NCBI GenBank assembly: GCA_019925105.1
Contig: JAHGAU010000002.1
Coordinates: 372,001 to 436,000, forward strand
Length of the DNA stretch: 64,000 bases
Source: Niebla homalea
Taxonomy: Eukaryota > Ascomycota > Lecanoromycetes > Lecanorales > Ramalinaceae
Direction: 5' to 3'
Every line of letters begins with the position of its first letter. Position 1 is the first letter of the stretch. The notes beneath the pieces were generated by a model. It was not told the DNA's origin, searched no databases, and was given only the letters and a program-made list of their open reading frames with translations. Below, in pieces: positions 20,949 to 32,953 of this stretch. The translations under genes and the position numbers were made by a program.

Positions 20949-21940
20949 TAGACGTGGCGTTCTCATTAACTTGGACCTCAAACCTTGTCGATGCAAAAAA
21001 GGAGGTTGGAATTTGCAGTGTATGATAGTCGGAGAAGCATGCCCACAATGTTGCCGAGAAAGCGTTACCTGATGAGCAGAACGTACCTAATGTCAGATAT
21101 TACTCGAACAAGGACGGTGTTGCGGAGCGGACAAGGTTGCAACGCATGACGAAATTTACGTTCTTGTACTCGACTGTGATTATCAGTCTGTTCATCGCAG
21201 CTCGAGTAGTTGACCCAATCAAGGCTGCTTGGCACAGACACAAGAACGCATCCTATGGGACCTGCGATCGATGGAGTTCCTTACCTCTGGAATGGGTAAG
21301 AAAGCTTCCATGATCAAAAGCTTCCATGATCAAATGGACTCCTTGCTCGCCATCTGCCTTTCCTACCACATACCTGGAACTGACACGTACACTAGGCACG
21401 AACGGACAGGGCTCCTCTCACGCACTCCGCGTCCGAGCGAGCCCATCGAACCTGGTCGAGAGTTGGATGTAGTCATGAAAGACCTCTCCCAATCGTTGCA
21501 GCACCGGATCCATCTTTGCAGGACACCGCTCTAGGGCTCTCTATTGCGGCTCCCGTGGACGAGGCTTTAATCGGCACTTATTGGATATGGATTCCGAGTG
21601 ATGGATTCGACTACCGGGATCCGCAGGCAACACCACGACCCGTACTGAACCCGAAATCGTACCGGTGACACCAGCGCCGAAACCCAAGTCACCCTTGCCT
21701 GCAATCACGTGGGTGGTACTGAGAGATCGAACCATTACGGTGGGTTGATTAGTGGGAACATGATTTACACTACAAGAAAGCTGGGCACGCGTGAAATCAG
21801 ACCGGCTGAACGTGTCCTTACGGTTTTCAGAATCTGACTGTACTATCACGTTCGACAAAAGTACCGTCGAATGAGCGTCAGCATGCTCAACTTCGTCTCC
21901 TTGTATATGGTCACGAGGCGCCACGCCCTCAAAAACGTCT
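20949..21940. other. Unassigned region after the receptor gene
   Basis: About 1 kb with no intact gene. A 16-bp unit (AGCTTCCATGATCAAA) is tandemly doubled at about 21303-21334. Translations at 21230-21330 and 21600-21720 give short plausible peptides, possibly upstream parts of the lectin-like remnant that follows. Confidence 0.35.
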
Positions 21941-22760
21941 TTGGGTGGTTTATCCGCCTTTTGGATGAATGATGAGGGTGTCGATATTCGAGTCTACTGT
22001 GTAGCAGCCAATTCGGAGATCATGATTCTGGAGTACACTGGTGGTGGTTCGAAGAAAGCCAATGCTGGAATAATCGCTAGACCTTACTCGGACCTCTCGG
22101 CTAGCTCCATACAGTGTCCGGCATCGACGCTTGAGACAGGCATCTTCGTCCTCTATACTGCTTCTGATGGCAGCTTGAGGCACATGGTATGGAGAAGGAG
22201 GCAAACCGATCGCAAGTATTGCGAGGGTGAGGTATTTCAAATATTGGTTTACAGAGACCCAAACTTACCATCCTAGACCTACGCAAGAATACTTCAGATC
22301 AGCCCAGACACTTACTATGACTCTCCATATCTCATCACAACAAATTGAACTTCTCCGCAAGACTGCCCCCATCTTCATCGACCCTAGGCAAGCCCGTTGA
22401 TACCGGTTGCGCGCGATGTGCATCACAGCCTGCTCGCTTCGTTGTCGCCTTCGGCGATCCAGCACCGCAGATTTTACCTTGTACGTTCCGGGACAGTGGA
22501 GCGCTTGATCTACTCCGACCTTGATTGTTATGATTGGACCAATGATTGGGCACCCATGGTCGTAACGGATCACCCGGAGAGCCAGGTGGCGGTATCGCAA
22601 GTATCACATGGCGCTACATTGAAACGAGGATATAGTACAGGGCAGGCGGAAACCTCAAGGAGGTTGGCTTGTCGGCTGGTCGAGGATGGTGGAGTGGGTC
22701 ACAGATTGCGCGGGAGATTGGAAGGCAACTTCGGGAGGGGGCTGTCTCGCCCTTGGTACC
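21941..22760 (+). pseudogene. Remnant of a fucose-lectin-like beta-propeller gene
   Basis: Three pieces recall blades of fungal fucose-specific-lectin propellers. At 21941-22276: AFWMNDEGVDIRVYCVA, a YTGGG turn, and VLYTASDGSLRHMVWR. At about 22440-22570: RRFYLVRSGTVERLIYSD then YDWTNDWAPMVV. At about 22590-22700, in another frame: GGIASITWRYIETRI, a stop, then GGNLKEVGLSAGRGWWSG. The pieces are in different frames and interrupted by stops, so this looks like a dead gene. The family assignment rests on the repeated pattern of a charged beta hairpin, a YY/VY turn and a GW motif; it is a pattern-based inference, not a firm match. Confidence 0.45.
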
Positions 22761-23545
22761 TTCTGACGTTTCGACATTGCGACTATTTCAACAATTGTTT
22801 GACTTTATGGTGTCAGCGATGTTTCTGGTGCGTTTTCATCTTGGAACTCAGAGGTAGCGTATATATATATAAAAACGACGCATCAATTTCCGTACTGAGA
22901 CATCGACCACCCCATGGGACAGATGCTCCATTGATAGTGTTGTTCGTTCCGTCTCCACCGCCGGGCGGGGGTGGCCCATGTTCGCACGCAGTTCACCGAT
23001 GTGCAAGAATATTCGCACGGATAGAATCTTGAGCAAACGGGTGTCAGATATAATTCGTCAATCGTATAGTATTGAAATCCCCTGAAGGAGCCTAGCTGCC
23101 CTAGGCAGCTGGCCTCCTTTTGCAACAGGTTGGTACTAGAAGGACTTGAAAACTGTAAAGTAGCATTTTGAGTGCGAACAGGTTGCGGCTATCGTCTTTT
23201 TATGTATTTGTCAAGCTGTACTCATTCATGCTGCGAAGGCACGGAGTGTGGCCTCACGTTGATGTCCCTAATCCCCGACAAATGCTTCTATATACGCTTC
23301 TCTGCTGATCTTCTCGGTCACCATAATTATGATCATTACGTTGAGAAGGTGAATGATATAGGAGATACTCGACTAGGAATTTAGGGAAAGGAATGCCGCC
23401 CGGAGAACCTTAAAAGGTTCCCACCGGGCCACCCCGCCTATCGATACGGGCAGGGTACTCTAGCTCATGAAATGTCCACACACATGCACAGGATATCCAG
23501 TACCTGGAAACAACGCAGCGTCTGCATACCCTACCCCCTTTCGTA
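22761..23545. other. Intergenic, two imperfect hairpins
   Basis: A 16-bp arm hairpin with 14 matching pairs lies at 23085-23119 (AAGGAGCCTAGCTGCC and its inverse). A second, bulged hairpin lies at about 23399-23428 (CCCGG...AACCTT / AAGGTT...CCGGG). A TA run is at 22858-22870. No coding exons recognised. The SEN54 start follows at 23546. Confidence 0.5.
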
Positions 23546-24850
23546 ATGGCTGATCAGGACGAGGACATCATCGCCCGCAACGACATCGACCCGGAGAGCA
23601 ATGACATCGCAGACGAGACCCAAGACTTCCGCTTCCTCTCTTCTCTCTCCCAGTAAGGAAAGCCACCACGCAATCCACCACCCTCCCACCCAATCTCACA
23701 CGCTTACAGAAATCCCATATGAAGGAGCAAGACCGACCAGAAGATCCCCAAGCGTGGTGAAAAGGATTTCGAACACCACGGCACCCGCTCCCAGGAAGAG
23801 ATCCTCGATGCCTCCCGCCAAGCCATGCACGACGTCCTCTCCCCTCCACGGATCCACAAACCCTATGCTCTGACAGGCTACTTCGACCCTGACAATGGGG
23901 ACTGTGTCGTGGAAGAGCCCAAGGGAGTGTTCCTGCAAACCATGGGCAGGAGCGATGCGCACAACCATACCTACCTCCTACCCGAGGAATGCCTCTACCT
24001 GCTCGAGCGGGGGACGTTGAACCTCCAGTGGCGGACCCCCGAGATCCGTGACGTGCCCGTAAGCTTGCAGACGGCGTATGCGTACCTGATGGGCAGGCAG
24101 GGTCTCACGTTGGAGCGGTATGTGGTCTACACGGGCTTGAAACGGGCGGGGTACATTGTGCAGAGAGCGGCGACGTGGGATACCGAAGACTACGATGACA
24201 AATCCATCCGACCGCAGCCGCCTCCAGCACCTGCACCGACACCTCCACCATCCCTCTACACCCGCCTCTCCACCCTGCTGTTCCCTCCTCGCAGCCCGCA
24301 ATGCCCGCCGCCGCCGCCACTCGGTCCGTTGGTCCAACCAGGTCTCTTTCGCTCCTACACACCCATCTACACATCCCTCGGCACTCTGATCCCCTTCCAC
24401 GATCCCCGGGTGGGTGGGATGGTGGGCGAGTCCACCTCCTCACCTCACCACCACCACCGTCCCCCCTTACGCCCTTCCTTCAATATCTACAAACCCTCGA
24501 CCCCGCACTTCCGCAAAGGGTTTCCCCACCCCCACTACCGGATCTGCGTGCTCAGCGCGCGGGAGGATCCATTTCCGAGCTGCGAGCAGCTGGATGGACT
24601 GTTGGGGTGTGTGCCGTATGAGCCGCCGCCTGAGGGGAGTGAGGGGAAGACATATCAGCGGGTGAGGCACGGGTATAGGAGCGTGGTGTTGGCGGTCGTG
24701 GATGCGGGGTTGGTGAGTTTTGTTCGGGTAGGGGAGGCGGGGATGGGGTGTGAGCCGGTTTGGGATCGAGGTGGGGCAGGGAAAGGGGGTAAGGGCGGGG
24801 GCAGAGGAGGGGGAAGGGGAAGAGGCAGGAGGAGGGGGAGGGGGAAGTGA
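23546..24850 (+). CDS. SEN54: tRNA-splicing endonuclease subunit Sen54
   Basis: Two exons, 23546-23652 and 23725-24850, with a 72-nt intron; the acceptor is of the tandem type (AAGGAG), so a shift by one codon is possible. The product is about 410 residues. Exon 1 gives an acidic start ending in DETQDFRFLSSL. Exon 2 opens with KIPKRGEKDFEHHGT, then SRQAMHDVLSPPRIHK, and VFLQTMGR / LLPEECLYLLERGTL, all hallmarks of the Sen54 N-terminal domain. The C-terminal part holds HGYRSVVLAVVDAGLVSF and ends in a Gly/Arg-rich tail. Sen54 is a structural subunit of the four-protein endonuclease that cuts introns from tRNA precursors in the nucleus or at the mitochondrial surface. Confidence 0.9.
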
Positions 24851-25414
24851 TGATATTGGTTGTGAAAAGGGGCGTGTGGGATGGAAAGGGATGTCCTCCG
24901 CTGTATATCGAACGAACTTCATGGATGTCAAGTGGAAGACGTCCGAATGAAGGAGGGAGGAGGCGAAGCATTGATCTTCCATCATCTATAGACGTCAAGC
25001 CCATGGTGGAGATGGGGCTGTACGCATATGCTCAGATGGGTTGCGTAAATGTTGAAGATGATGGCATGAAGCACGAAAAGCACCCGGCTTCGCCTGAAAG
25101 GGTCAACATCAGATATTGCTGCATCTGAAGATAAATGGCCATTCCATCTGATTTCCCTCCGCTGAGATCACCTCCCTGGTAGCTTTGCCGCAACTCCCAG
25201 GAACCCCTCCATCTCCAGAACAGCCGCTTAAATCGCGACACTTTTCCTCCCGAAAATCACTCATAAGCTAGAACCTCATCACATCAACACACCTCTTCCT
25301 CCCCCATCTATCGCCAGCCATTCACCTCACCGCCCCACCCCTCTAAACCCCAACAATCCTCTTCCCCTCCAAGCCAATTAGATAGGCGACATCCATAACA
25401 AAATGCAGAGCCGT
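24851..25414. other. Convergent intergenic region
   Basis: 3' flanks of SEN54 (plus) and elongin C (minus). No other gene recognised. Confidence 0.5.
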
Positions 25415-26135
25415 TCAAACATCCAAATAATCCGCCGCCAACAACAGCTCCAGACACATGTCCGCCGGTATCTCCATGTCGGCCACGTCCTTGGCATCCT
25501 TGTGCTTGAGGTTGTAGTAGAGGTACTCGATCACTTTTTCGAGGATGATGCCGCTGTGTTATACATAGCTGAGCTCAGCCTGTGTGTGAGAAGGGTTGGG
25601 AATTGGGGGGTTGGTGGTGGGTGGAAGAGCGGGAGAGTTGGGGGATAGAGAGGTGAAGGTGAAGGTGAAGGGGGAGAGATGGGGATGGGGGGAGAGGGAC
25701 AAAAGAAGATAAGCTCACTTGAGAGTAGAGAGGTGACATCGTCCAGTCATTGCTTCTACGAATCTACCTGTAATGGTGGAAGAGGGTGAGGCCGTCAGCT
25801 AACGTATTTGCGCGAAAGTAACATTGCAAAAGTGGATCTAAAATCTATTCCGTCGTAGAGAAGTATAGTGATACATTCCAAAAAAAAAACCAAAAGAAAA
25901 CCTGCTCGATTAAGGAAAAAACATTGGAAAAAACCCAAAAACAAAAAAAAAACAAAAAGAGAGAGAATAGCACCAATGACGACACAGATATTTAGATGCA
26001 TGCATTCAACTCACTCTGCGGATCCAACATTTTCCGTATCGTGCCCGCTACGCAGGCAGCATCGCGACGGACGATGAATTCGAAGCCATCGTTGGAGATG
26101 AGCGTCACATAGGGAGAGGGTTCGGAAGGCGCCAT
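25415..26135 (-). CDS. ELC1: Elongin-C (Skp1/BTB-fold adaptor)
   Basis: Found by joining three exons: 26135-26015, 25767-25719 and 25553-25415 (introns 247 and 165 nt, long for this genome; the first contains long A/T homopolymers). The spliced product is 102 residues, the usual size of the family. It reads YVTLISNDGFEFIVRRD near the start, GTIRKMLDPQ before the first intron, RFVEAMTGRC in the tiny middle exon, and ILEKVIEYLYYN plus ELLLAADYLDV at the end, all elongin-C hallmarks. The start GCC ATGG at 26135 is a strong context. Elongin-C links substrate receptors to cullin ubiquitin ligases and helps remove stalled RNA polymerase II. Confidence 0.93.
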
Positions 26136-26377
26136 GGATTTTCTCCAGATGAGTGGGAAGTGATTTCGAGGATTCGAGGATTCGAGAACGCGAAAGAAGC
26201 GCGTGGCAAAGATGTGTCATGTGACGCGTCGCGTGGCGTTCCCGCTACAGGCATTTTACCTAATCTCATTGTAGGCAAGCCCAATGCGCACAGGGAAGGC
26301 AGCGTCGACAATATTGACGGCGCACGAGAGGGAAGAAGCTTCTCATCTGTTGAGATTTTTGCTCATGAATCGATCCA

Positions 26378-29300
26378 TCAATCGATCACGTGCCATCCCA
26401 TATCAGAGTTATCCGGAGTTTCCGGTGGAGTATGCTGAGAACGGGCCTCACGATCCTCCAACATTTCCAGAATAGGTCTATAATTATCTTCCCGAGGCCG
26501 TCTAAAATGAAAGCCCGATGCCTTGGATTCCGCAATCTCCAAGATTCTCGCTTTTGCAATTTCGGCAGCTTTCATGAAGTTGTCTTGTTGTTCAATGAGG
26601 ACGTTCGCATTTTTATTGAGTAAGACCCGTATGGCATCGATACTGCCCTCCTGTGTAGCCCAGTGTAATGCGGTACGCCCAGCCCAGTCTGGTACATTTA
26701 CGTCGACCCCAGCGTCCAAGAAGGCCTCAATGCATTTCTCATGATTATGGTAAGCTGCAGTGTGGATCGCAGCGGTCCCTTTGTTGGCACGTCGATTGGC
26801 ATCTGCACCGTAATTGTTGATCAAGAGGCGTAGAACTTCTTCATGGCCGGCTTTCGCAGCATGAAATAGAGCGGTCCAACCGTCTGGGATCTCTACGCTA
26901 TCGGATTCAAGGCCTTTCTCTAGCAACGCTCGTAGAATGTGCATATTTCCGCTTGACGTAGCGCAATGAATTGGGTGTCTGAGGGTGTCGTACTCAGCCC
27001 GGTAAACCCGGCTGACCTCAGTAGAAGCCCCATTATGTAGCAAAAGATCGAAGATACCCTGATTCGCCTTTTCGATGCTTGTAGAGAGAGCGGAAGTCCC
27101 GAAGTACTGCGTATCTGGGTTAGCCCCGTGGAACAGGAGCAGACGGACGATCTCGATGTGCTCCTGATCGACTGCAGCCCAGAGGGATGCTTTACTCTCT
27201 TCCGGTCCTATCGTCTCTTCGGTGCGAAGGTTGGCAGGGACACCTGCTGTAAGCAATGTTTGTACTGTCGAGGAATGGCCACCTTCAGCAGCTTGAAGCA
27301 GAGCTTTCTGGCACCTTTCATCCTTGGTGTCTGCTCCTCGGTCTAGAAGATAACGCACGACGAGCGTATGGCCGCCACCTGCTGCTGCAGCAACCGCCTC
27401 GCCGAGTTCATCACTAGAGAACGTTTTCTCCAGCCTATTTTCGTAAAGAATCTGTGTCGTCTCCAATGAGCCGGCTGCTGCAGCTTGACAAAGCGTTGCT
27501 GCGGTAGAACTGTCGTAGCTTGCGTCCTTCAAGCTCTCACCAACCATATGCTGAACGAGATCACTCCATCCTGCGTATTTCAACTCTAATTCTCTGTCCC
27601 TTTGATACTGCAGAAGAATATCAAAGAGGTTCCGGTTTCTGGATCGACCTACCGCTTTCAATGCCATCTCGACTCCCCACTTCGAGGCTTTGGAGTATAG
27701 AACGCACAACATCTCGCGATCACCCCGGTGAGCAGCTACTTCTATTGCATACTTGACGCCACTTAGGCCTGCAAAAGTGTTAACGCTCGAGCCAGCATCC
27801 ACAAGCATCTTGACAGTCCCCAACTGTTTGTAATAGACAGCCTGGTACAAGGCTGAGCCCTGACCATCGACCCCCCTCTTGTTCACATTTGCACCTGCAC
27901 GCAAGAGCATTCTCACAGTTGAAATCTGGCCTTGGGAAGCAGCAGCTGCGATAGGAGAGCCGTACTCGCCTTCCTGATTCCCATCTGGATCGGCGCCGGC
28001 GTCTAGCAACGCTTGTACGGTCTCTTGATAACCCTTGTAAGCCGCTGCGTCCAGAGCTTGCCCAAGAATGCCTCTGAAGTCATCTTCATTCGGATCTGCT
28101 CCATTACCTACTAGACACCTGACAATGGGGGAAAGGCCTGTGAGAGAAGCATAGTAAAGCGCCGAGGGACTTAGATTTGCCTCTAGCTTCATACCTTGCC
28201 ATCGCCTATCTGGATTGTGTAAGCAGCAACAATTCCGATAGACGGCTTCTGTCGTAAGAAGTTGTTGTGCCAGCTTGTCTAGCAGTCCCGTTTGAGAGTC
28301 CTTACAGTGTCTATAATGCTCAAACCAAGATTGCGCTGCATATAGTGCCAGCGGGAATTCTTGAAGCGTGGCAATATCTAATTGATCATGAAATTGTAGC
28401 AGGTAGACGAGGCAGCATTCAGACATCACAGCATGCGCCAGTTGCGCTTCCAGGACGGCATTTTGAGTTGATCCATTGTTGATATGATGAGACGTGAGAT
28501 AGTCTTTCACTGAATTATGAGCCAAGCGTACTTCAAGCGAATTAATCTCTGATTCCCCATGCCCGATAGCTTGACCGTCAAAGACAGTGACAAGACTAGA
28601 GCAGATGCTAAGCACATCTTGAAGAACTGGAAGGCGAAGGTGGGGACTGAAGACCGGCTTTTGTGGATCGCTTCGGTCAAAAGCAAGGATCTCATTTAAC
28701 TCGCTTGTTCGCAACTACTCGCACATAGATTAGCTGTCATAGATGGTTCTGTTCAAATGCAATGAGAGATATCCATACTGGACGAGCAGAGAAAGCGAGC
28801 CACTGCAATATTTTTAACGCGTCTTCAGCATAAGCTTCATCAATGCCGTTGATAATTCGATCATAAGTCTCGTACAACGTCTTTGGGGGCGTGTCTAGTA
28901 CATTCCTAATGTTGTTGATGCGTATACATTTCCGAAGAACGTCTAATTGACACTCCACCCACCGGAACCTGCCAGGCTCAGTCATTTAATCAAGGATCCT
29001 CTTGGGCCACTCACAGGCCGCCAGCATTGCTGATCAGGGATTGCTCAACGTCGTCTTGTACAATGGACGGCCATTTCATCATCCTAAGATCAGTGCTCAA
29101 CCTCTTGCGTATGTATTTTTGGATGTCCTTGTCGAAGCTATCTTGGTCAAGATCGAGGATTGATGATGCCAAACCTTGGAGAATACTACGGAAGTGGTGA
29201 TCTTGGCGGCTTGAGACCAGGAGATGAAGACTGCCAATCTTACTATCTACAAGTCCCTCAATCCACTGTAAAACTTCCTCAATCCCCTCGCATTCGTCAA

Positions 29301-30492
29301 GGGCGTCAATCACAATATAGACATCTCGAAATTCTTGGAGAAGTCCCTCAATGATGCTGATGAGGTATTCGTTCGAGAACACCAATTGTGATTGCCTTTC
29401 CAACACTTTGACCGAGTCTGGTAAGTCAGGACATTGGCAAGAAAGTTGCAACGTGATGGGAGCGCAGCAGATTAATGAATTGCTGTTCCTCCCTGGTCTG
29501 GAAGTCGAAATAATAGTATGCAACAGCAGTCCGTACTTTGTTTTGCTGGTGATTCTGGAGCAGATCTTCAATTGCTACGGAGCTGCCCGGGTCAGGAAAT
29601 GAAGCAAGGTCTTGAATGGCTTCTCACCATAGAATAGTCTTCCCACAGCCGGCTGCAGCCCTGTCAGCTTTTGACGTATGTATGGAAACATCAGCCGGAG
29701 GTTCGGCAACGGGCAACACGTACGTATGCCGTTGATCCAGAAGACGGAGTCAGTCTTATCGACCCATTCCAAGTATTGCTTCGATTCAAGGAGCCAATCG
29801 CCAGTGCCAGCCTGATGCTTCTTGCGAGCTTTCAGATGATTGACCGCGGCATCTGTCGGAGCAATCTTTGATAAGGCTGCTTTTCGTTCCTCGTCTTTTA
29901 CCAGCTCTGTTCAGCCACGTTCATCACAGGCGAAATATGATGCTTCTTACCTAAACGAAATCTGTCGAAGGATGATGCCAAAGCAGCGACTCCGGCCTTG
30001 GTTTCAATTGCCAGTGATCTAGCGAGAATGTTAAGCGATACTCTGAGGTCGTAAAGAGGTTACGCACACTTGATCTACTGAAAGAGCTAGAGCCATCGTT
30101 GCCTTAGCTGCAGCGATATCGTCCAGAGTCTTCTTTATGTAGTCCTTCCTCAGTGGCCATACGAGCGACTGCTTTACTCCTCGCCAGCCACCTTCCGGCG
30201 GAAGCTTCCCATTCAAACGCTCAAGCGTCTTCTGACATGAATCCAGGGGTCCATCAGGGTTGATGAGGCCCTTCAAAGACGCCAGCCGAGTCGAGTTCGC
30301 AGACTTATCTTGCTCAACCATTTGCAAGAGTTTCTCGAGGACTTGCGATAGACCAACCAGATCCTGTATGATTCTGGCAGCATCTTCCGGTGCGCTCTTT
30401 ACATCTCTTCTGTATCCGTAGACAGCAGAGACGACGGTTCCTGTTAGTTGTATGACTGCGATAATACTTGCGGTGATGCTCAATGGATCCAT
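26378..30492 (-). CDS. NACHT-ankyrin NLR-type receptor, one frameshift
   Basis: Seven exons: 30492-30070, 29996-29951, 29906-29724, 29652-29628, 29582-29015, 28968-28779, 28714-26378, all introns 44-73 nt. The N-terminus (MDPLSITASIIAVIQL...) is the fungal NACHT-associated helical domain. Exons 3 and 4 join to make WINGIPGCGKTIL (Walker A); the 25-nt exon 4 holds the P-loop. Exon 5 has YYYFDFQ, then YIVIDALDECE (Walker B) and LLVSSRQ. Exons 6-7 join as ARP-LRTSELNEIL, followed by about a dozen ankyrin repeats. The only defect is one extra base at the CCC (29458-29460 on the plus strand) between LLRS and ITLQLSCQCPDL; all other joins keep frame exactly. The role expected of the family is heterokaryon incompatibility or innate recognition of other microbes. 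Confidence 0.85.
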
Positions 30493-31033
30493 GATGTGTG
30501 CAGTACGTTATGTCAGCTCGGCAGTTGCTCAATCGAGATCCGAGGACCCATGGATTGATCCTCGATGCTTGCTACCGCACGATGGAAAGCTTATCAATCT
30601 AATGCGACTGTAAATGCCGGACGAAACAAAAAATAGAGAACATTGAAACTTGCATGAAGTAGCTGGCGGAGAAGGGGAATGATGGATGTGTAAGGACCAC
30701 CTTGGACAGATTGATGCATATAGATGCTCGGGAGGAAGAGCGCGAAGTCAATGATGGCTAGAAGAAGGATCTTAATACCCCTCAATGGGAGAAAGGCAGA
30801 GAAAGAAACCGTGAGGGTATTGTTCACTGTGTGAGGCTGTGAGCTGGGCGGCAGCCGCGGCTATTGAGCCTAAGCCCAACGCGTGAAGGTGCCCATTGAT
30901 CCCACAAATACCTCCCTACCACCTACCTAATCCTCATCAGTCCATGCTTGCATCGAATGGCAATGATATTGTCAATAGTCTTTCCAATGGTGCTCAGAAA
31001 GGGCGTTGGACTTGGACGCTGAGGCGTCTAAGC
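30493..31033. other. Intergenic region, no gene recognised
   Basis: Upstream of the NACHT gene and downstream of EME1, both on the minus strand. A 77-codon minus frame with a hydrophobic stretch (30827-30594) is present but has no recognisable features. Confidence 0.4.
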
Positions 31034-32953
31034 TCAAACATCCGTTGAGGCTGGATCAGTATCTGTGAAGACTTTGTACAGTCTTCTGCTTATGGACGGT
31101 CCGATCCTGCTGTCTGTGCTCTCTCCGCTCCTGTTTGCCGCTTTCTGGAAAGAGAAGTCAGTAAGCAATACCCAAAGCAATCCACTATAGTCAATACAAC
31201 GCCTACCTTAATGTCTTGAAGCATCAATGGTCCTTGATCCCGGAATGCTTTCACCAACAACGTCACGCTGGGATACTTCATCGCAATACCCTCCGCGATC
31301 GGGGGCGTTATGCGCACAACTTCCTGTAACATTTTGCAGAATGTATCTTCCTTATTCTCACCAGTCTTTACTTGGCCTGGCTCCATGCTGAACGTTGAAT
31401 CAAGTTCCATCTTTTGCCGTCTTTGAACGAAAGCATCGTTAGCCTACATCGTCAGAGACTAACGCGAGAATTCTTTCTTACCTGTAAGGGATAGCGGAAA
31501 TGTGCTGGGTGAAATGAGCTATCCACATTGCAGATTCACTAACTTCTCGCGTATGGTGAACAAGGCATTCATGTTCGACTTGCAATCGCAGTAGAGCATC
31601 TTCAATCATGTCTTCATCCAGTTGCAAAAGTTCTTGCTGAGCACGCTTGCGGTGATTATGCGTGTTGTACTCCTGACCGATTACCTGAGCCTGGAATGCA
31701 CGGTTTTGTGCTGTCCTCCTTTTCTGTATCAACCCGTGAAGATTCTCGATCAAATAGATGGGGATACAATTGTCGTATGAGCTTCGCAGTCTTGCATGGT
31801 GTAGCTCAAGGTCCTCGTTGCCTTCCGCGCACATTGCTCGCCGTGAGAACTCTTCTGCAGACATGAAGCATAAGACATGCCTTTCGTCCTCAATCAGCAT
31901 GGAGTCCAGAGGATCCCAACGATCAAGCTCATCGTTCCACCTCGCCTTCACTTTCCTTCGCCACTTGATAACATTGGGGACAATGCTTTGATACAGCGCA
32001 ACATCGACGCCAATCTCCTCGAATCTGAGCCGGGCTTTATCAGCGAGCCTAGTGCTGTCCATTGAGGCTGGCAGATCAATTATCATTTCAGGCGTCGACT
32101 CTTTCTTGTCAAGTTTGTTTCTGTTGACTTCAGCTATATCAGCCTCTATGCGTTTCTCCTTGGCCTTCTCCTCTCGCAGTAAGCGCTTTCGCTCCTTCTC
32201 GCTTTCTTTCCCTTTGGCCTTTTCTTCCTTCAACAGTTCCCTGTCCCTTGCTTTGGCTTGCTTAACCTTCTCCTTCTCTTGTTCCCTCGTTTGACGCTCC
32301 TTGTCTGTGAGTTTTGATCTCTTCGCTTGCTTTGCTTTGCTCTCGGCTTCGTCTCCGCTAAGATCAGCATCTTGCCATCTGTCATGCGATAGCGTCTTTG
32401 GCCTTCTGAGAGAGGTATCATGCGATCGCTCTCGGTTCTTTGATGGCTTCGAATGAGGTGCAGGCTCTGTCAAGGATGCGAGGAGGGTAGTTGTGCGTTC
32501 CGAGAGCTTGGCAAGATCGTTGCGCTGGGGTCCACTTGGCTGCAAGAAATCCTCGGGCAGACTGTCATCTGAAAAACCGCAGAGACTTTGACGGCGGTCT
32601 GGCTTTTGGTTCTTTTGAGAAATCGTCAGGCTTTGGTGGGCGGAAGATGTGAATATAATTGAATCGGGTTCCATGCGGTCAACAGTGGTCGCTGTTCCAG
32701 CGGCCTGATCAGACAATTCGAATGATGAGCCTTGTGAGTTGTCACGGCGCAGTGCATTTGACTTCTGTCGCTTTGCTTGAGGCAGAAGCCACTCATCCTC
32801 GAGATGATCGATGTTACCATAGTCTTTGTTCAGGAAGTCAAGATCGTTGTACAGGTTGGGGGACGGATCCTTCCTAGAACTAGCGATTGACCCTCTCTCA
32901 AGCGCAATTTCATCATCAGAACTCAAGAGAACAATCAAATCCTCTCCTGACAT
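31034..32953 (-). CDS. EME1: Crossover junction endonuclease subunit Eme1
   Basis: Three exons: 32953-31482, 31420-31207, 31144-31034, introns 61 and 62 nt, 598 residues. The N-terminal half is acidic and disordered, then a very charged helical segment (Lys/Glu-rich, about residues 210-290). The ERCC4-type nuclease-like domain follows, and the C-terminal part reads MEPGQVKTGENKEDTF, MLQEVVRITPPIAEGIA, then exon 3 SRRLYKVFTDTDPAST, which is characteristic of fungal Eme1/Mms4. With Mus81 it cuts branched DNA during repair and meiosis. The first exon alone looks complete, but without exons 2-3 the helix-hairpin-helix end is missing. Confidence 0.9.

Noticed and set aside
29583..29627. TGA stop directly after the P-loop of the NACHT gene
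   Set aside because: A 45-nt GT-AG intron (GTGAGA...CTGACCCGGGCAG) removes it and gives the expected continuation TILCSVAIEDL, so it is not a nonsense mutation.
30594..30827. 77-codon minus-strand frame with a hydrophobic segment
   Set aside because: No family features, weak start context and no supporting exon structure.
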